From the NCBI GenBank assembly GCA_021404565.1, contig JAAWWF010000016.1:62001-126000 (forward strand): 64,000 nucleotides of DNA, in the 5' to 3' direction. The notes under the pieces were generated by a model. That model had not been told where the DNA came from and did not search any database. It saw only the letters and a program-made list of their open reading frames with translations. Below are positions 27,465 through 37,054 of the stretch, one piece after another. The DNA is from Roseivirga sp. (GTDB taxonomy: Bacteria; Bacteroidota; Bacteroidia; Cytophagales; Cyclobacteriaceae). The first letter of the stretch is position 1. Each line of letters begins with the position of its first letter. The translations under genes were made by a program, and so were the position numbers.

Positions 27465-29519
27465 ATGAATTTGAAACGGCAAAGCTGCTTCATATTACTC
27501 ATTATCCTATGCTGTAGTTTCACAGCACAGGGACAACTTTTCAAAAAAAAGAAAGGTGGCAAAAAAGGACGCAAAGTAGAACTCAGCAGCGATTCCGTGG
27601 CCATTGAGGTAACCGACCTTACCTTTAAAAACATCAACAAAGTACCCCTTTACCGCAACCTCAAGGAGCTTAAGAAAATTGAAAAGCTTGATAAGGAAAA
27701 GAAGTGGAAAGAACTCTATCCGAAGCTAAAGGAGTATGTGTCAAATTTTGGTGTTCTCAACTTTGCTTATGACACCTATTATTTATGGAGGCTTGCCAAA
27801 CTGACAGAAGTTTTCAGTTCGCCAGAGCAGGCCAAGCCACTCTATCGCCTTGTGTTAAAACATCATCGCAGAGGTCTTGATATTAAAAACGTACTTGCCC
27901 GATACGATTCTATCAACAGAAACAGGAAAGATTACTTTGTACCGCTGGAGTATTATTACGAGCTGGTGGAATACCGCAGACAGGTAGATACACTGATGCC
28001 TCCCAGGGGGGTGTTGACCAGCATGGGCAACCTGATCAATTCAGTACGAGAAGACTATGCCCCCAGTATGGCAATGAATGACAATGCTGTACTCTTTACC
28101 TCAAAGCGTAATTCTTACCATGATGGCATTAAGGACATCATCAACGAAGACATCTTCATTTCAAGAAAGACTGAGGTTTGGGAAGAGGCAGAAATGTTTG
28201 AAAGCATCAACTCGCAGTACAACGAGGGCTCCGCTACTATGACAAGAGATGGCAAAACCATTTTCTTCTCTCGTTGTGGCTCCCCTGATAGTTTCGGCAA
28301 CTGCGACCTCTACTTTTCTACCTACCAGGGTGATACCCTGTGGACTGAACGTGAGCGTAGTGATACCCTATGGACGGAACCTGAAAACATGGGCGGCTGG
28401 ATTAATTCCACAGGATGGGACTCTCACCCTACCCTTAGCCCTACGGAAGACACCCTCTATTTCTCTTCAGACCGGCAGGGAGGCTTCGGCCTGGCAGATA
28501 TCTACTACACCTATAAAAACTCAAAAGATCAATGGGTAGAGCCTCAGAATATGGGCCCGGTAATCAATACCCGCTACAATGAGGTCAGCCCGTTTTTTCA
28601 TCCTGAGCATGATGATGTGCTCTACTTCAGCAGTAATGGCCACTTGCTCAATTTTGGAGATTACGACATTTATAAGGCCTATCATATTGATGACAAATGG
28701 TCTGAACCGACTAACATAGGTCCCCTGGTCAATGGAACCGGAACTGAGTTTTACTTTAGTATTGACCGGGAATCGAACGATATTTTCTATTCAAGGTCGA
28801 GACAGGAGAGTATGAAAAACCTTGATCTCTACTCTTTTCCTCTACCCATGGAAGGTCAACCCCTGGCCACAACGCTCTTTTCGGGCAAGATTGAAGACGA
28901 TAATGGAAATACACCCGCCAATGCCATTGTATCCATCATTGATCTGGATGAAGGTGTGGAAGTAGCACCGAAATACGTACGAGAAGACGGTTCCTTCGAC
29001 TTTAACCTGATCAACAATCGCAACTACCTGCTGGTCATTCAGGGAGATGATTTTTTCAGGATAGAGAAGCTCTTTTACCTGGAGGGAGAAACCGAGTATG
29101 AGGGCAAGATAGAGCGGGTAACCAGCAAAATCGAGTTCACCAACATGGAATTTGAAAATGGCAAGGCGGACATTTTACCCGCCATGAAGCCTGACCTTCA
29201 AAAGGTGGTCGATTTCCTGATAGATCACCCGAAATTCAAGGTAAATGTTTCCGGCCATACTGACTCCAGCGGTAGTGCTGACTTGAACCTACAGCTTTCT
29301 CAGGACAGGGCCGATGCCATCAGAGATTACGTACTCTTCAGGGGCATACTCACCCCGGACCGGGTAACTGCCATTGGCTATGGTAGCCAAAAGCCCATAG
29401 TCAAAAACGAGAAAACAGAAGAAGACCGCAGGCTCAATCGCAGGGTGGAATTCGAGATTTATCGAGATGCTCCGGCTGATACAGGCAAGATTACCAAGCC
29501 TAATAACGGGGGGAATTAG
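27465..29519 (+). CDS. OmpA-family outer-membrane protein with propeller and CRD domains (PorE-like)
   Basis: The protein of 684 residues has a signal sequence (about 1-24), a basic linker (KKKKGGKKGRK), a helical TPR-like region (about 60-170), a PD40-type beta propeller (about 190-440) with repeated GFGLADIYYTYK-like blades, a carboxypeptidase regulatory-like domain (about 460-550) and a C-terminal OmpA domain with VSGHTDSSGSADLNLQLSQ and the RRLNRRVEF end that binds peptidoglycan. This order is that of PorE, a peptidoglycan-associated type IX secretion component, and porQ is nearby. I use the ATG at 27465 because an upstream TTG adds only nine residues. A lipobox is not convincing. Assignment to PorE proper needs phylogeny. 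Confidence 0.72.
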   Translation: MNLKRQSCFILLIILCCSFTAQGQLFKKKKGGKKGRKVELSSDSVAIEVTDLTFKNINKVPLYRNLKELKKIEKLDKEKKWKELYPKLKEYVSNFGVLNFAYDTYYLWRLAKLTEVFSSPEQAKPLYRLVLKHHRRGLDIKNVLARYDSINRNRKDYFVPLEYYYELVEYRRQVDTLMPPRGVLTSMGNLINSVREDYAPSMAMNDNAVLFTSKRNSYHDGIKDIINEDIFISRKTEVWEEAEMFESINSQYNEGSATMTRDGKTIFFSRCGSPDSFGNCDLYFSTYQGDTLWTERERSDTLWTEPENMGGWINSTGWDSHPTLSPTEDTLYFSSDRQGGFGLADIYYTYKNSKDQWVEPQNMGPVINTRYNEVSPFFHPEHDDVLYFSSNGHLLNFGDYDIYKAYHIDDKWSEPTNIGPLVNGTGTEFYFSIDRESNDIFYSRSRQESMKNLDLYSFPLPMEGQPLATTLFSGKIEDDNGNTPANAIVSIIDLDEGVEVAPKYVREDGSFDFNLINNRNYLLVIQGDDFFRIEKLFYLEGETEYEGKIERVTSKIEFTNMEFENGKADILPAMKPDLQKVVDFLIDHPKFKVNVSGHTDSSGSADLNLQLSQDRADAIRDYVLFRGILTPDRVTAIGYGSQKPIVKNEKTEEDRRLNRRVEFEIYRDAPADTGKITKPNNGGN
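28332..28391 (+). repeat. In-frame 30-bp tandem duplication in the propeller of the PorE-like gene
   Basis: Two 30-base units encode DTLWTERERS and DTLWTEPENM. The first 16 or so codon positions are nearly identical, which points to a recent small duplication between propeller blades. Confidence 0.6.
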
Positions 29520-29546
29520 AGATCAACAAAAAAGCTATCCGTAAAC

Positions 29547-29579
29547 ACTCGTCTGACCACTTAAAGTGGTCGGACGAGT
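29547..29579. repeat. Dispersed hairpin repeat (CGTCTGACCACT family), copy 1
   Basis: The 33-base palindrome reads ACTCGTCTGACCACTT and then its near complement. Closely similar palindromes occur at 48239-48271 and 48802-48834. It lies just downstream of the PorE-like gene and may act as a transcript end structure, although no T run follows. Confidence 0.65.
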
Positions 29580-29674
29580 AACTAAGCTAAGGATCTGCAA
29601 GATATTGATAGTGGCAATCAACTCATGAGCCATCGAGGATTGCCATGGCAACTCCAGAAGTAAAGCATGCAATC

Positions 29675-29710
29675 AAAAAGGGCTGACTCATGATTGAGTC
29701 AGCCCTTTTT
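29675..29710. terminator. Bidirectional terminator between PorE-like gene and rseP
   Basis: AAAAAGGGCTGACTCA pairs with TGAGTCAGCCCTTTTT around TGAT. A-run and T-run on the two sides let it serve both convergent genes. Confidence 0.9.
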
Positions 29711-29733
29711 ACTTTATCCTTCAGGCCAAGTAT

Positions 29734-31056
29734 CTACAGCCCAAAAAGCTTCAAAATATCATTACCGAATACAAAGACCATCAGGGCCAGGAGTATGATC
29801 ATTCCCACCTTTTGTGCATTCTCAAGGAACTGATCTGATGGTGCCTTACCGGAAACCATCTCAAATAGTAGAAATACTACATGGCCACCATCCAAAGCCG
29901 GGATCGGCAGCAGGTTCATAAAGGCCAGAATCATAGAAATAAAGGCTGTAGTCCTCCAGAATTTGTTCCAGTCCCAGGTTTTAGGGAAAATTTTGAAGAT
30001 GCCAATCGGGCCACTGAGGCTTCTAGGTGATAGATCACCGGTAAACATCTTACCTAAAGCACGTGCATTGCCAATAACCAAACCAAAAGCATCAACTGTA
30101 CCCTTGCTCACAGCCTGACCGAAAGTATATTCGTTGCGGCCGATTTCCCTTTGAAGTACTGAAACAATGCCCAACGTAGAATCGGCCTTAACACGGCCAT
30201 CAAGTACTACTTCTGTGCCATTTCTGACAACAGTAACAGGTACTTCCTGACCTGCAAATACGGCTAATGCGGGTCTCAGCTGATCAGCAAATTGGATTTC
30301 TTCATCACCAATTTTAGTAATATTGTCTCCTTCCTGTATGCCAAAAGTAGCCGCAGTAGGTTCTATGGCTCCATCCAGAGATACCTCAAACTTAAACCTC
30401 GGCATTAAGAATTTATCAAGGAACAGTTCATCAGAAGACATGGTATTCAGGAAAGTAGTCGGCATGGTTAATTTCTGTCTTTGCCCATTGCGCTCTATGG
30501 TGTAGTAGCTACCTTCAGACAAGAACATATCCAGAGCTGTCAAGTCTCTGAAGGCCTCGTAGTCTTCTCCATTAATATCAAGAATCTTATCACCCGTCTC
30601 AAAGCCCATTTCCAGCGCATACTCATTGGCAATAATGCCGTTTTCTTTAGGGTACATTGATGGAATGTACTGATCGCCCAGGTTATAGGTAAGAATGATC
30701 ATGGCAATGATACCGGCTACCACGTTCACGATAATCCCCCCCAGCATTACAATAAGGCGTTGCCAGGCCGGTTTAGAGCGGAACTCCCAGGGCTGAGGCT
30801 CCTTCTTCATTTGCTCCTTATCCATGGACTCATCTATCATCCCGGAAATCTTTACGAAGCCTCCCAGCGGCACAGCACCAAGGCCATACTCGGTATCACC
30901 TTTCTTAAAACTGAATATGGTAGGTGGAAACCCGATGAAAAACTTTTCTACTCTCATTCCGAACATCCTGGCAGCAATCATATGCCCTCCTTCATGTATC
31001 CCTACTAGTATCGATAAGGCCAGCAAAAGCTGAGCCACTTGAACAACTATCTCCAT
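29734..31056 (-). CDS. rseP: RIP metalloprotease RseP (site-2 protease, M50)
   Basis: The 440-residue membrane protease has the zinc motif His21-Glu22-Gly-Gly-His25 in the first membrane helix and the third-ligand motif PIPALDGGHV near residue 388. Between them are two PDZ-type domains (about 115-190 and 205-290). Four membrane segments fit the family. RseP cuts membrane-bound anti-sigma factors within the membrane after a first cut, and the window has one RskA-type anti-sigma, a possible but unproven substrate. It overlaps the dxr stop by one base, so the two are co-transcribed. Confidence 0.93.
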   Translation of the reverse strand: MEIVVQVAQLLLALSILVGIHEGGHMIAARMFGMRVEKFFIGFPPTIFSFKKGDTEYGLGAVPLGGFVKISGMIDESMDKEQMKKEPQPWEFRSKPAWQRLIVMLGGIIVNVVAGIIAMIILTYNLGDQYIPSMYPKENGIIANEYALEMGFETGDKILDINGEDYEAFRDLTALDMFLSEGSYYTIERNGQRQKLTMPTTFLNTMSSDELFLDKFLMPRFKFEVSLDGAIEPTAATFGIQEGDNITKIGDEEIQFADQLRPALAVFAGQEVPVTVVRNGTEVVLDGRVKADSTLGIVSVLQREIGRNEYTFGQAVSKGTVDAFGLVIGNARALGKMFTGDLSPRSLSGPIGIFKIFPKTWDWNKFWRTTAFISMILAFMNLLPIPALDGGHVVFLLFEMVSGKAPSDQFLENAQKVGMIILLALMVFVFGNDILKLFGL

Positions 31057-32219
31057 TAACTAATTAATTCTAATGCTTTTTGTCTCGTTTCTTTATCCGT
31101 GAGAACATAGTCCTCATACGTTGGCTTTTTCAAAAAGGATATTTGTTGCATGCATTGCTCCACCACATCCGACATTCCCAGGAAGCCTACCTGGTCTCTT
31201 AAAAAGCCGCTTACGGCAATTTCATTGGCTGCATTCAGTATGCAGGGCATATTTCCTCCTTGCTTCATGGCCTCAAAAGCCAGGGAGAGATTCCGAAAAG
31301 TTTCCATATCGGGTTTCTCAAAAGTAAGGGAAGGGTAATTCATAAAATCAAAGCGAGGAAAATCCGTTTTAATCCTTTCAGGATAAGTCATCGCAAACTG
31401 TATTGGCAGTTTCATGTCCGGCAAACCCATCTGCGCTTTCATACTGCCATCTTCAAACTGTACCAGTGAATGCACAATAGACTGAGGATGAACAATCACC
31501 TCAATCTGCTCCAGGCTCAGACCAAAAAGCCACTTGGCTTCGATCACCTCCAGGCCCTTGTTCATCATACTGGCCGAATCGATCGTAATCTTGGCCCCCA
31601 TATCCCAGTTGGGATGCTTGAGTGCCTGCTCCTTTTTCACCGTAGTGAGAAACTGACGATCTCTGCCCCGAAACGGGCCACCAGAAGCTGTCAGAATTAT
31701 CTTTTCGATAGGGTTGTGAAATTCACCAACCAGACACTGAAAAATCGCGGAATGCTCCGAATCAACCGGATAAATATTCACCCCTTTTTCACTTGCAAGA
31801 CCGGTGATCAACCCACCCGCCACTACCAGCGTTTCCTTGTTGGCCAGGGCTATATCTTTACCACTCTCAATGGCCTTGATGGTAGGTGTTAACCCCGCAT
31901 AACCTACCAATGCGGTAAGCACGAGATCCACCGTATCCATCTGCACCACAGAACTTAGCGCATTCACCCCGGCATACACCTTAATATCATGGGGGTCCAG
32001 GGTCTCAAAGATTTGATCATACAAATCTTCGTTTCCAATCACCACTGCATTGGGCTTAAACTCCAGGGCTTGTTTGATTAATAAATCGGCACTGTTTTGT
32101 GCGGTAAGTACTTCTGCCTGAAAACGATCAGGGTTGGCTGCAATCACCTCTAAGGCCTGGGTTCCGATAGAACCTGTTGAACCAAGAATGGCTATGTGTT
32201 TCTTTGCCGAATCCTCCAC
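31056..32219 (-). CDS. dxr: 1-deoxy-D-xylulose 5-phosphate reductoisomerase
   Basis: The 387-residue enzyme has the NADPH loop HIAILGSTGSIGTQALEVI at its N-terminus, SGKDIALANKETLVVAG near 120, PVDSEHSAIFQC near 150 (metal and substrate binding) and LTASGGPFRGR near 182, all diagnostic. It makes 2-C-methyl-D-erythritol 4-phosphate, the committed step of the MEP isoprenoid pathway. It sits between the GH3-family gene (9-base gap) and rseP (1-base overlap); the dxr-rseP order is common in bacteria. Confidence 0.95.
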   Translation of the reverse strand: MEDSAKKHIAILGSTGSIGTQALEVIAANPDRFQAEVLTAQNSADLLIKQALEFKPNAVVIGNEDLYDQIFETLDPHDIKVYAGVNALSSVVQMDTVDLVLTALVGYAGLTPTIKAIESGKDIALANKETLVVAGGLITGLASEKGVNIYPVDSEHSAIFQCLVGEFHNPIEKIILTASGGPFRGRDRQFLTTVKKEQALKHPNWDMGAKITIDSASMMNKGLEVIEAKWLFGLSLEQIEVIVHPQSIVHSLVQFEDGSMKAQMGLPDMKLPIQFAMTYPERIKTDFPRFDFMNYPSLTFEKPDMETFRNLSLAFEAMKQGGNMPCILNAANEIAVSGFLRDQVGFLGMSDVVEQCMQQISFLKKPTYEDYVLTDKETRQKALELIS

Positions 32220-32228
32220 AGAGGTGTG

Positions 32229-33725
32229 CTAGTTTATATAGTGTATTAATTCATCCGCGATCTTCCGGTCGTTCGACAGGCGCGGCACTTTATTCTGACC
32301 TCCCAGTTTTCCCTGAGATTTCATGTAATTTCTAAAAGCATCTCTTTTCAGAGATTTCACTTCCAGGCTTTTTAGAATACTTCCTGTGATGAGATCATCA
32401 TAGTAACTATTCAATTTTTGAAGCTGCAAATTTAGGTCTTTTTCAAAGCCCTCCAAATCAGCAGGTTCTCTCGCAAATTCCACATACCATTCGTGAAGTG
32501 GCAGGCCCTCTTTCGGGGTTACCTGGGGTGCTACCGTAAACTCAACTAATTCTGTCTCCGGATGTTTACCCACAGCATACTTCATGGCCTTTTCTACCTC
32601 TTCGCCAATTACATGCTCACCAAATGCCGAAATAAAGTGCTTTATCCTCCCTGACACGATCAACCTGTAAGGGTCTTTAGAAACAAACTTAACAGTGTCA
32701 CCAATCGAATAGCCCCATAGGCCTGCATTGCTATTAATGATGAGGGCATAATTAACACCAAGTTCTATTTCTCCAATGCTAAGTCGGGTTGGGTTTTCAT
32801 TGAAATACTCATCGGCTGGTATGAACTCGAAGAAAATCCCCGTCTTGAGCAACAACAACAAACCTTCGTCTACCTGTGAGTCTTGGTAGGCAATAAAGCC
32901 CTCGGAAGCGGGATAGAGCTCAATCGAGTCCACTCTTTTGCCTATGGTTTCAAAAAGCTTCTGTCGGTAAGGTTCAAAATTCACCCCACCATACACAAAC
33001 ATTTCAAAATCAGGGAATACATCTTTGATGGCTTTGCCCGTCTTTTCCTTAACCCTGTCAAAATACATCTGCACCCAGGGTGGAATGCCTGAAATAAGAC
33101 TCATGGGCTGACCGATGGTCTCATCCACAATAGCGTCTACTTTCTCCTCCCAGTCCTCAATGCAGTTCGTTTCATAAGAGGGAAGTTGATTGCCCCGGAG
33201 ATAGCCCGGCACATGATGGTTGACTATTCCTGACAGCCTACCCGTGTTTATGCCGGCAGTCTTTACAGTTTCCGGGCTTCCCGACAGGAAGATAAGTTTA
33301 CCATCCAGGAACTTGCTCTTCCCCGTCTGGGCCACATAGCTCAGCAAGGCATTACGAGCACTATTGATATGATTTGGAATGGAATCCTTCGTGATAGGAA
33401 TGTACTTGGTACCGGAAGTGGTACCAGATGTTTTAGCAAAATAAGCAGGCTTACCAGGCCATAAAATATCCGGCTCACCTTTGACAACCCGATCTACGTA
33501 GGGTCGCAGGCCTTCATAATCACGAACAGGTACCTGCTTTTTAAAATCTTCATAAGAGCGGATATCGGCAAAACCATGATCTTTCCCGAATGCAGTCGGG
33601 GTAGCTTTTAATATAAGCTGATCAAATACTCTCCGTTGTGTTTCCTCCGGCCTCAATGACCATTTGAGCTGCTGTTTCGCAATGCGTTTCGCAAAAGGTT
33701 TACTTAGTACAGACCTGGCTCCCAT
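32229..33725 (-). CDS. GH3-family (auxin-responsive promoter family) adenylate-forming protein
   Basis: The 498-residue protein has the GH3 layout: the ATP/AMP motif FAKTSGTTSGTKYIPIT near 98-114, YGGVNFEPYRQKL near 245, LYPASEGFIAYQD near 268 (motif 2 with the acid that binds AMP) and the YSIGDTVKF motif near 347. Plant members join amino acids to acyl acids; bacterial ones are mostly uncharacterised. I use the ATG at 33725, since the alternative start is a TTG three codons earlier. It is probably the first gene of a GH3-dxr-rseP run. Its acid and amine substrates cannot be read from the sequence. Confidence 0.88.
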   Translation of the reverse strand: MGARSVLSKPFAKRIAKQQLKWSLRPEETQRRVFDQLILKATPTAFGKDHGFADIRSYEDFKKQVPVRDYEGLRPYVDRVVKGEPDILWPGKPAYFAKTSGTTSGTKYIPITKDSIPNHINSARNALLSYVAQTGKSKFLDGKLIFLSGSPETVKTAGINTGRLSGIVNHHVPGYLRGNQLPSYETNCIEDWEEKVDAIVDETIGQPMSLISGIPPWVQMYFDRVKEKTGKAIKDVFPDFEMFVYGGVNFEPYRQKLFETIGKRVDSIELYPASEGFIAYQDSQVDEGLLLLLKTGIFFEFIPADEYFNENPTRLSIGEIELGVNYALIINSNAGLWGYSIGDTVKFVSKDPYRLIVSGRIKHFISAFGEHVIGEEVEKAMKYAVGKHPETELVEFTVAPQVTPKEGLPLHEWYVEFAREPADLEGFEKDLNLQLQKLNSYYDDLITGSILKSLEVKSLKRDAFRNYMKSQGKLGGQNKVPRLSNDRKIADELIHYIN

Positions 33726-33931
33726 AGCCTGCAAATATAGCCCATTTCAAATCCGAATGGTGATTAAATAAGTCAAAAACCAGCGGATCTGAAACAGCCT
33801 ATTTGCACGTTCATTCTTGCTGAATTGTCTTCCAGCTTATTCAGTCAATGTTCATTTTAACTTTAATTAACACGAAGAGAATCGCCCTTTGAGCCACTTG
33901 GCCGTATGTTTGTTATAGTTAGGTTGTTATC

Positions 33932-34101
33932 AACCCGGAATATGCATTAGAAAATCTATTCCGTAGCTAACTCACTTTGAATCAGTGAAATGAATGAGCT
34001 TTTTAATTTAATCATAGCGCTGCTATGCATAAATCAATACAGCTCCCTGATTCTTTTTGATTTATCTACTCATTACGAAGTTCCAACGCATAATCCAGGT
34101 T
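33932..34101 (-). repeat. Full-length ~170-bp palindromic dispersed element, copy A (minus orientation)
   Basis: The ends are AACCCGG at the left and CCAGGTT at the right. Read on the minus strand, the order of blocks equals that of copy B (42820-42986): AACCTGGAT, CGTAATGAG, AAAGAATCAGG, CATAGC-(loop)-GCTATG, a TTCAAAG-GAGTTAG block, a hairpin around AATAGA and a closing CGGGTT. Internal inverted repeats would give a branched fold. It lies in the 441-base gap between the GH3 gene and htrA, which otherwise holds no gene. Confidence 0.75.
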
Positions 34102-34166
34102 AAATGGTGAGTCCCATTCGCCAGATACTTAACTAAGGAAGAAGACAAATACGAAAGGAGTAAATA

Positions 34167-35657
34167 ATGAAGGGAACATTCAAGATAGTGGCGATTGCCT
34201 TTTTGGCAGGTTTGGCGGGAGCATTTGTATTTCAGGAATTTATCAGCCCTGAACCGGTGACTGAAATAATAAGAGAGTCTCCTGCACAAATTGCACAGGC
34301 AAGCTTCAAAAAAGAAGAACCTTTAATCAGCAATTCACCCGCAGTAACAGCAGCCATACCCGTAAGCTTTAAAGAAGCTGCCGCAAAGTCGGTAAGCAGC
34401 GTGGTTTATATCAAAAACCTGCAACGAAACAGGAGAAGTTTATCCATGTACGATCTGATGTTTGGCCGTGAACGAGGTAACTCTGAAGGAGTGGCTATTG
34501 GTTCGGGTTCTGGCGTTATCTACTCAAAGGATGGTTATATCATTACCAACAATCATGTGATTGAGGGAGCGGATGCGATTCAGGTAATGCACGAAAAACG
34601 TACCTATGATGCCAAACTGGTAGGTACTGACCCCAAGATGGACATTGCTGTATTGAAAATTGAGGCCAACGACCTGCCAGCCATTGGGCTGGGAAGCAGT
34701 TCAGATGTAGCCATTGGCGACTGGGTATTGGCCGTAGGCAATCCCTTTAACCTTACTTCTACGGTTACTGCAGGCATTGTAAGTGCTATCGGCAGCGAGA
34801 GTAATTCGGTACGTGAAAACTTCCCGATTGAACTTTATATACAAACAGATGCGGCCATTAACCCCGGCAACAGTGGTGGTGCGCTTGTAAATACCAACGG
34901 TGAGTTGGTAGGTATCAATACCTCAATCATCTCTAAAACAGGTTCTTATGCGGGCTATGGTTTTGCCGTGCCATCTGATGTAGTCCTGAAGATTGTAGAA
35001 GACCTTAAAAAGTACAAGTATGTGCAAAAAGCCTACATAGGTGCCCAAACGGCTGAGGTAACCGAAGAGGTAGCCAAAATGGAGGGCCTGAAAGATCTTA
35101 ACGGAGTATTTGTAGAGTCGGTGACCAAAGGAAGCACAGCCGATAATGCAGGTCTTGAATCTGGCGATGTAATCACAACATTGAATGGAAAGGCTGTAAA
35201 TAACAAGTCGTCTTTTGACGAGTTGATGAGCGCCCTTTCTCCGGGAGATCAGGTAGACATCGAGTTTAAGCGCAACAGAAGGTTTTACGATACCAGCCTT
35301 ACGTTGACAAATATCTTTGGAGACACCAAAATCCTGACTTCGGAAACGGGGCTTAACGAAGACGATATTTTCTTCTCTGATTTTCTAGGAGCTGAATTCA
35401 GAAGATTGACAAGAGAAGAACGTGAGAAACTCGGCATACGCTATGGCGTGAAAGTGACTAAAATAAACCAGAAGAACGGATGGTTGCGAAACCTGGAAGG
35501 GCTGGAAGAAGGACATATCGTAACTTCTGTAAACCGACAGGGAGTTAACAACCCGGAGGGACTAGCTGAATATATTGAAAGGTATACTGGCAGGATTTAT
35601 ATCAACGTAATAGACGAGAGGGGAAGAAAGGAGACACTGCGATATACTTTCCGCTAG
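34167..35657 (+). CDS. Periplasmic serine protease, HtrA/DegP family
   Basis: The 496-residue protein has an N-terminal membrane anchor or signal (about residues 5-24), a trypsin-like domain with triad His130 (ITNNHVIEG), Asp159 (KMDIAVLKI) and Ser236 (NPGNSGGAL), and two PDZ domains (about 290-385 and 410-490). It is the full DegP/DegQ layout for protein quality control in the periplasm. It has its own promoter region just after repeat copy A. A strong terminator follows 29 bases after its stop. Confidence 0.93.
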   Translation: MKGTFKIVAIAFLAGLAGAFVFQEFISPEPVTEIIRESPAQIAQASFKKEEPLISNSPAVTAAIPVSFKEAAAKSVSSVVYIKNLQRNRRSLSMYDLMFGRERGNSEGVAIGSGSGVIYSKDGYIITNNHVIEGADAIQVMHEKRTYDAKLVGTDPKMDIAVLKIEANDLPAIGLGSSSDVAIGDWVLAVGNPFNLTSTVTAGIVSAIGSESNSVRENFPIELYIQTDAAINPGNSGGALVNTNGELVGINTSIISKTGSYAGYGFAVPSDVVLKIVEDLKKYKYVQKAYIGAQTAEVTEEVAKMEGLKDLNGVFVESVTKGSTADNAGLESGDVITTLNGKAVNNKSSFDELMSALSPGDQVDIEFKRNRRFYDTSLTLTNIFGDTKILTSETGLNEDDIFFSDFLGAEFRRLTREEREKLGIRYGVKVTKINQKNGWLRNLEGLEEGHIVTSVNRQGVNNPEGLAEYIERYTGRIYINVIDERGRKETLRYTFR

Positions 35658-35685
35658 TAGATCATCTGGTGATCAAAATGGAAGT

Positions 35686-35719
35686 AAAAACCCTGCGAGG
35701 TAGTATCCGCAGGGTTTTT
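35686..35719. terminator. Rho-independent terminator after htrA
   Basis: AAAAACCCTGCG pairs perfectly with CGCAGGGTTTTT around a ten-base loop. A and T runs on both sides allow use from either strand. Confidence 0.9.
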
Positions 35720-35841
35720 CGTTTTTCAGATAGTATTGTCAGGAATCAACTCATCAAGGATTTTATCCCGGAAACTTCAAATACCCTGGAGCCCCACCTG
35801 GCCAGGCTGGTCATGGACAAGGGTCAATTCGTTAACAAACC

Positions 35842-37020
35842 TCAGTCACCTAAAAACTTCAAACAAACCGGAGTTGGTATCTGCGATTGAATTCCCGTTT
35901 CTTCGAGCATACCCGTTTGCTGGTTAATGCGAAAGGTTACCACAGTATTAGTATTCTGATTGGCGGCCAGCACAAAAGTACCACTGGGATCTATTTCAAA
36001 ATCACGCGGGGCATTGCCAAAAGTGGACTGCCTGCCAACAGCAGTCAGCGTACCATCACTGCTGATCGAGAAAACTGCAATATTATTCACTTCTCCTCTA
36101 TTGGAAGCATAAAGAAACCTTCCTGAAGGGTGCACCTTGATTGCCCCACTTGCGGGATCACGATCATCCCCCTCAGCCATGGTCGAAATTACCTGCAGAC
36201 TTTCTTTAAATCGGCTCTCATCGGTGAGCTTCAGAGTCTCAACCGTACCATTCAACTCGTTCAACACATATACCACCTCTTTTTCGGGGTGAAAAGCCAT
36301 ATGTCTCGGGCCACTCATGCTATTGGTAGAGGGGTATTCCTCTACAAAGTCAAGTGTTCTTGAGAGTGTATCCAGCTTGTATTCATAGATCTTATCAGCC
36401 CCAAGGTCCACGGCAAAAACCCAACCTTTGGTAGGGTGTTGTACAATCATATGTGCATGTGGAGCCTCCTGGCGGGGGTGCTCCGTTTTTCCCTCATGCT
36501 TTCTGTACGAACTGGACTCTGTAATCAAACCATCTTCATTGATGGGATATAATATCACACTACCACCTACATAATTCGCAGCCATGACAAACTTACCCGT
36601 ATTGTCAATGCTCACATGGCAAGGGTACTGCCCCAGCGTAGATGACTGGGTCATATAGGTAAGCTCCCGACTCTGCTCATCATAAGCCATTTCGGTAATC
36701 GAAGCATAGCTGTCCTCTCCACCATCGAATTCGTTTACCGCGAAAACCGTTTTTTTATTGGGATGTACAGCCAGGTAGGAAGGGCTGACAACAGATTCTG
36801 AAGTGGACACATAACTCAGGGCTCCGGTTTTCTTATCCATTTCGTAAACGTAAATACCCTCACCCTGGCCATCAACATGACCTTCTTTGCGGGTGTAGGT
36901 GCCCACAAATAAGGTTAGTTTATCACTGTCAACCACAGGTTCTTTGGTTTCCTGCTTTTTGTCCGATTGACAAGCTGTGAAACAAACTATTGCCAACAAG
37001 GCTATTAAAAAGTTCTTCAT
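35842..37020 (-). CDS. Lactonase-family beta-propeller lipoprotein
   Basis: The 392-residue protein has a lipoprotein signal (LLAIVCFTAC, Cys17) and a seven-bladed propeller of the lactonase/6-phosphogluconolactonase type (PF10282): LFVGTYTRKEG near 38, YLAVHPNKKTVFAVNE near 85, PHAHMIVQHPTKGWVFAVDLG near 175 and GPRHMAFHPEKEVVYVLNE near 220, with the His/Glu/Arg residues of the active face. It is probably exported and could open sugar lactones, though many family members have unknown substrates. It is the last gene of a minus-strand run, 34 bases after the hypothetical gene. Confidence 0.87.
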   Translation of the reverse strand: MKNFLIALLAIVCFTACQSDKKQETKEPVVDSDKLTLFVGTYTRKEGHVDGQGEGIYVYEMDKKTGALSYVSTSESVVSPSYLAVHPNKKTVFAVNEFDGGEDSYASITEMAYDEQSRELTYMTQSSTLGQYPCHVSIDNTGKFVMAANYVGGSVILYPINEDGLITESSSYRKHEGKTEHPRQEAPHAHMIVQHPTKGWVFAVDLGADKIYEYKLDTLSRTLDFVEEYPSTNSMSGPRHMAFHPEKEVVYVLNELNGTVETLKLTDESRFKESLQVISTMAEGDDRDPASGAIKVHPSGRFLYASNRGEVNNIAVFSISSDGTLTAVGRQSTFGNAPRDFEIDPSGTFVLAANQNTNTVVTFRINQQTGMLEETGIQSQIPTPVCLKFLGD

Positions 37021-37054
37021 CTTCTCTTATTATTATTATTTGAGTCCCCACTAG

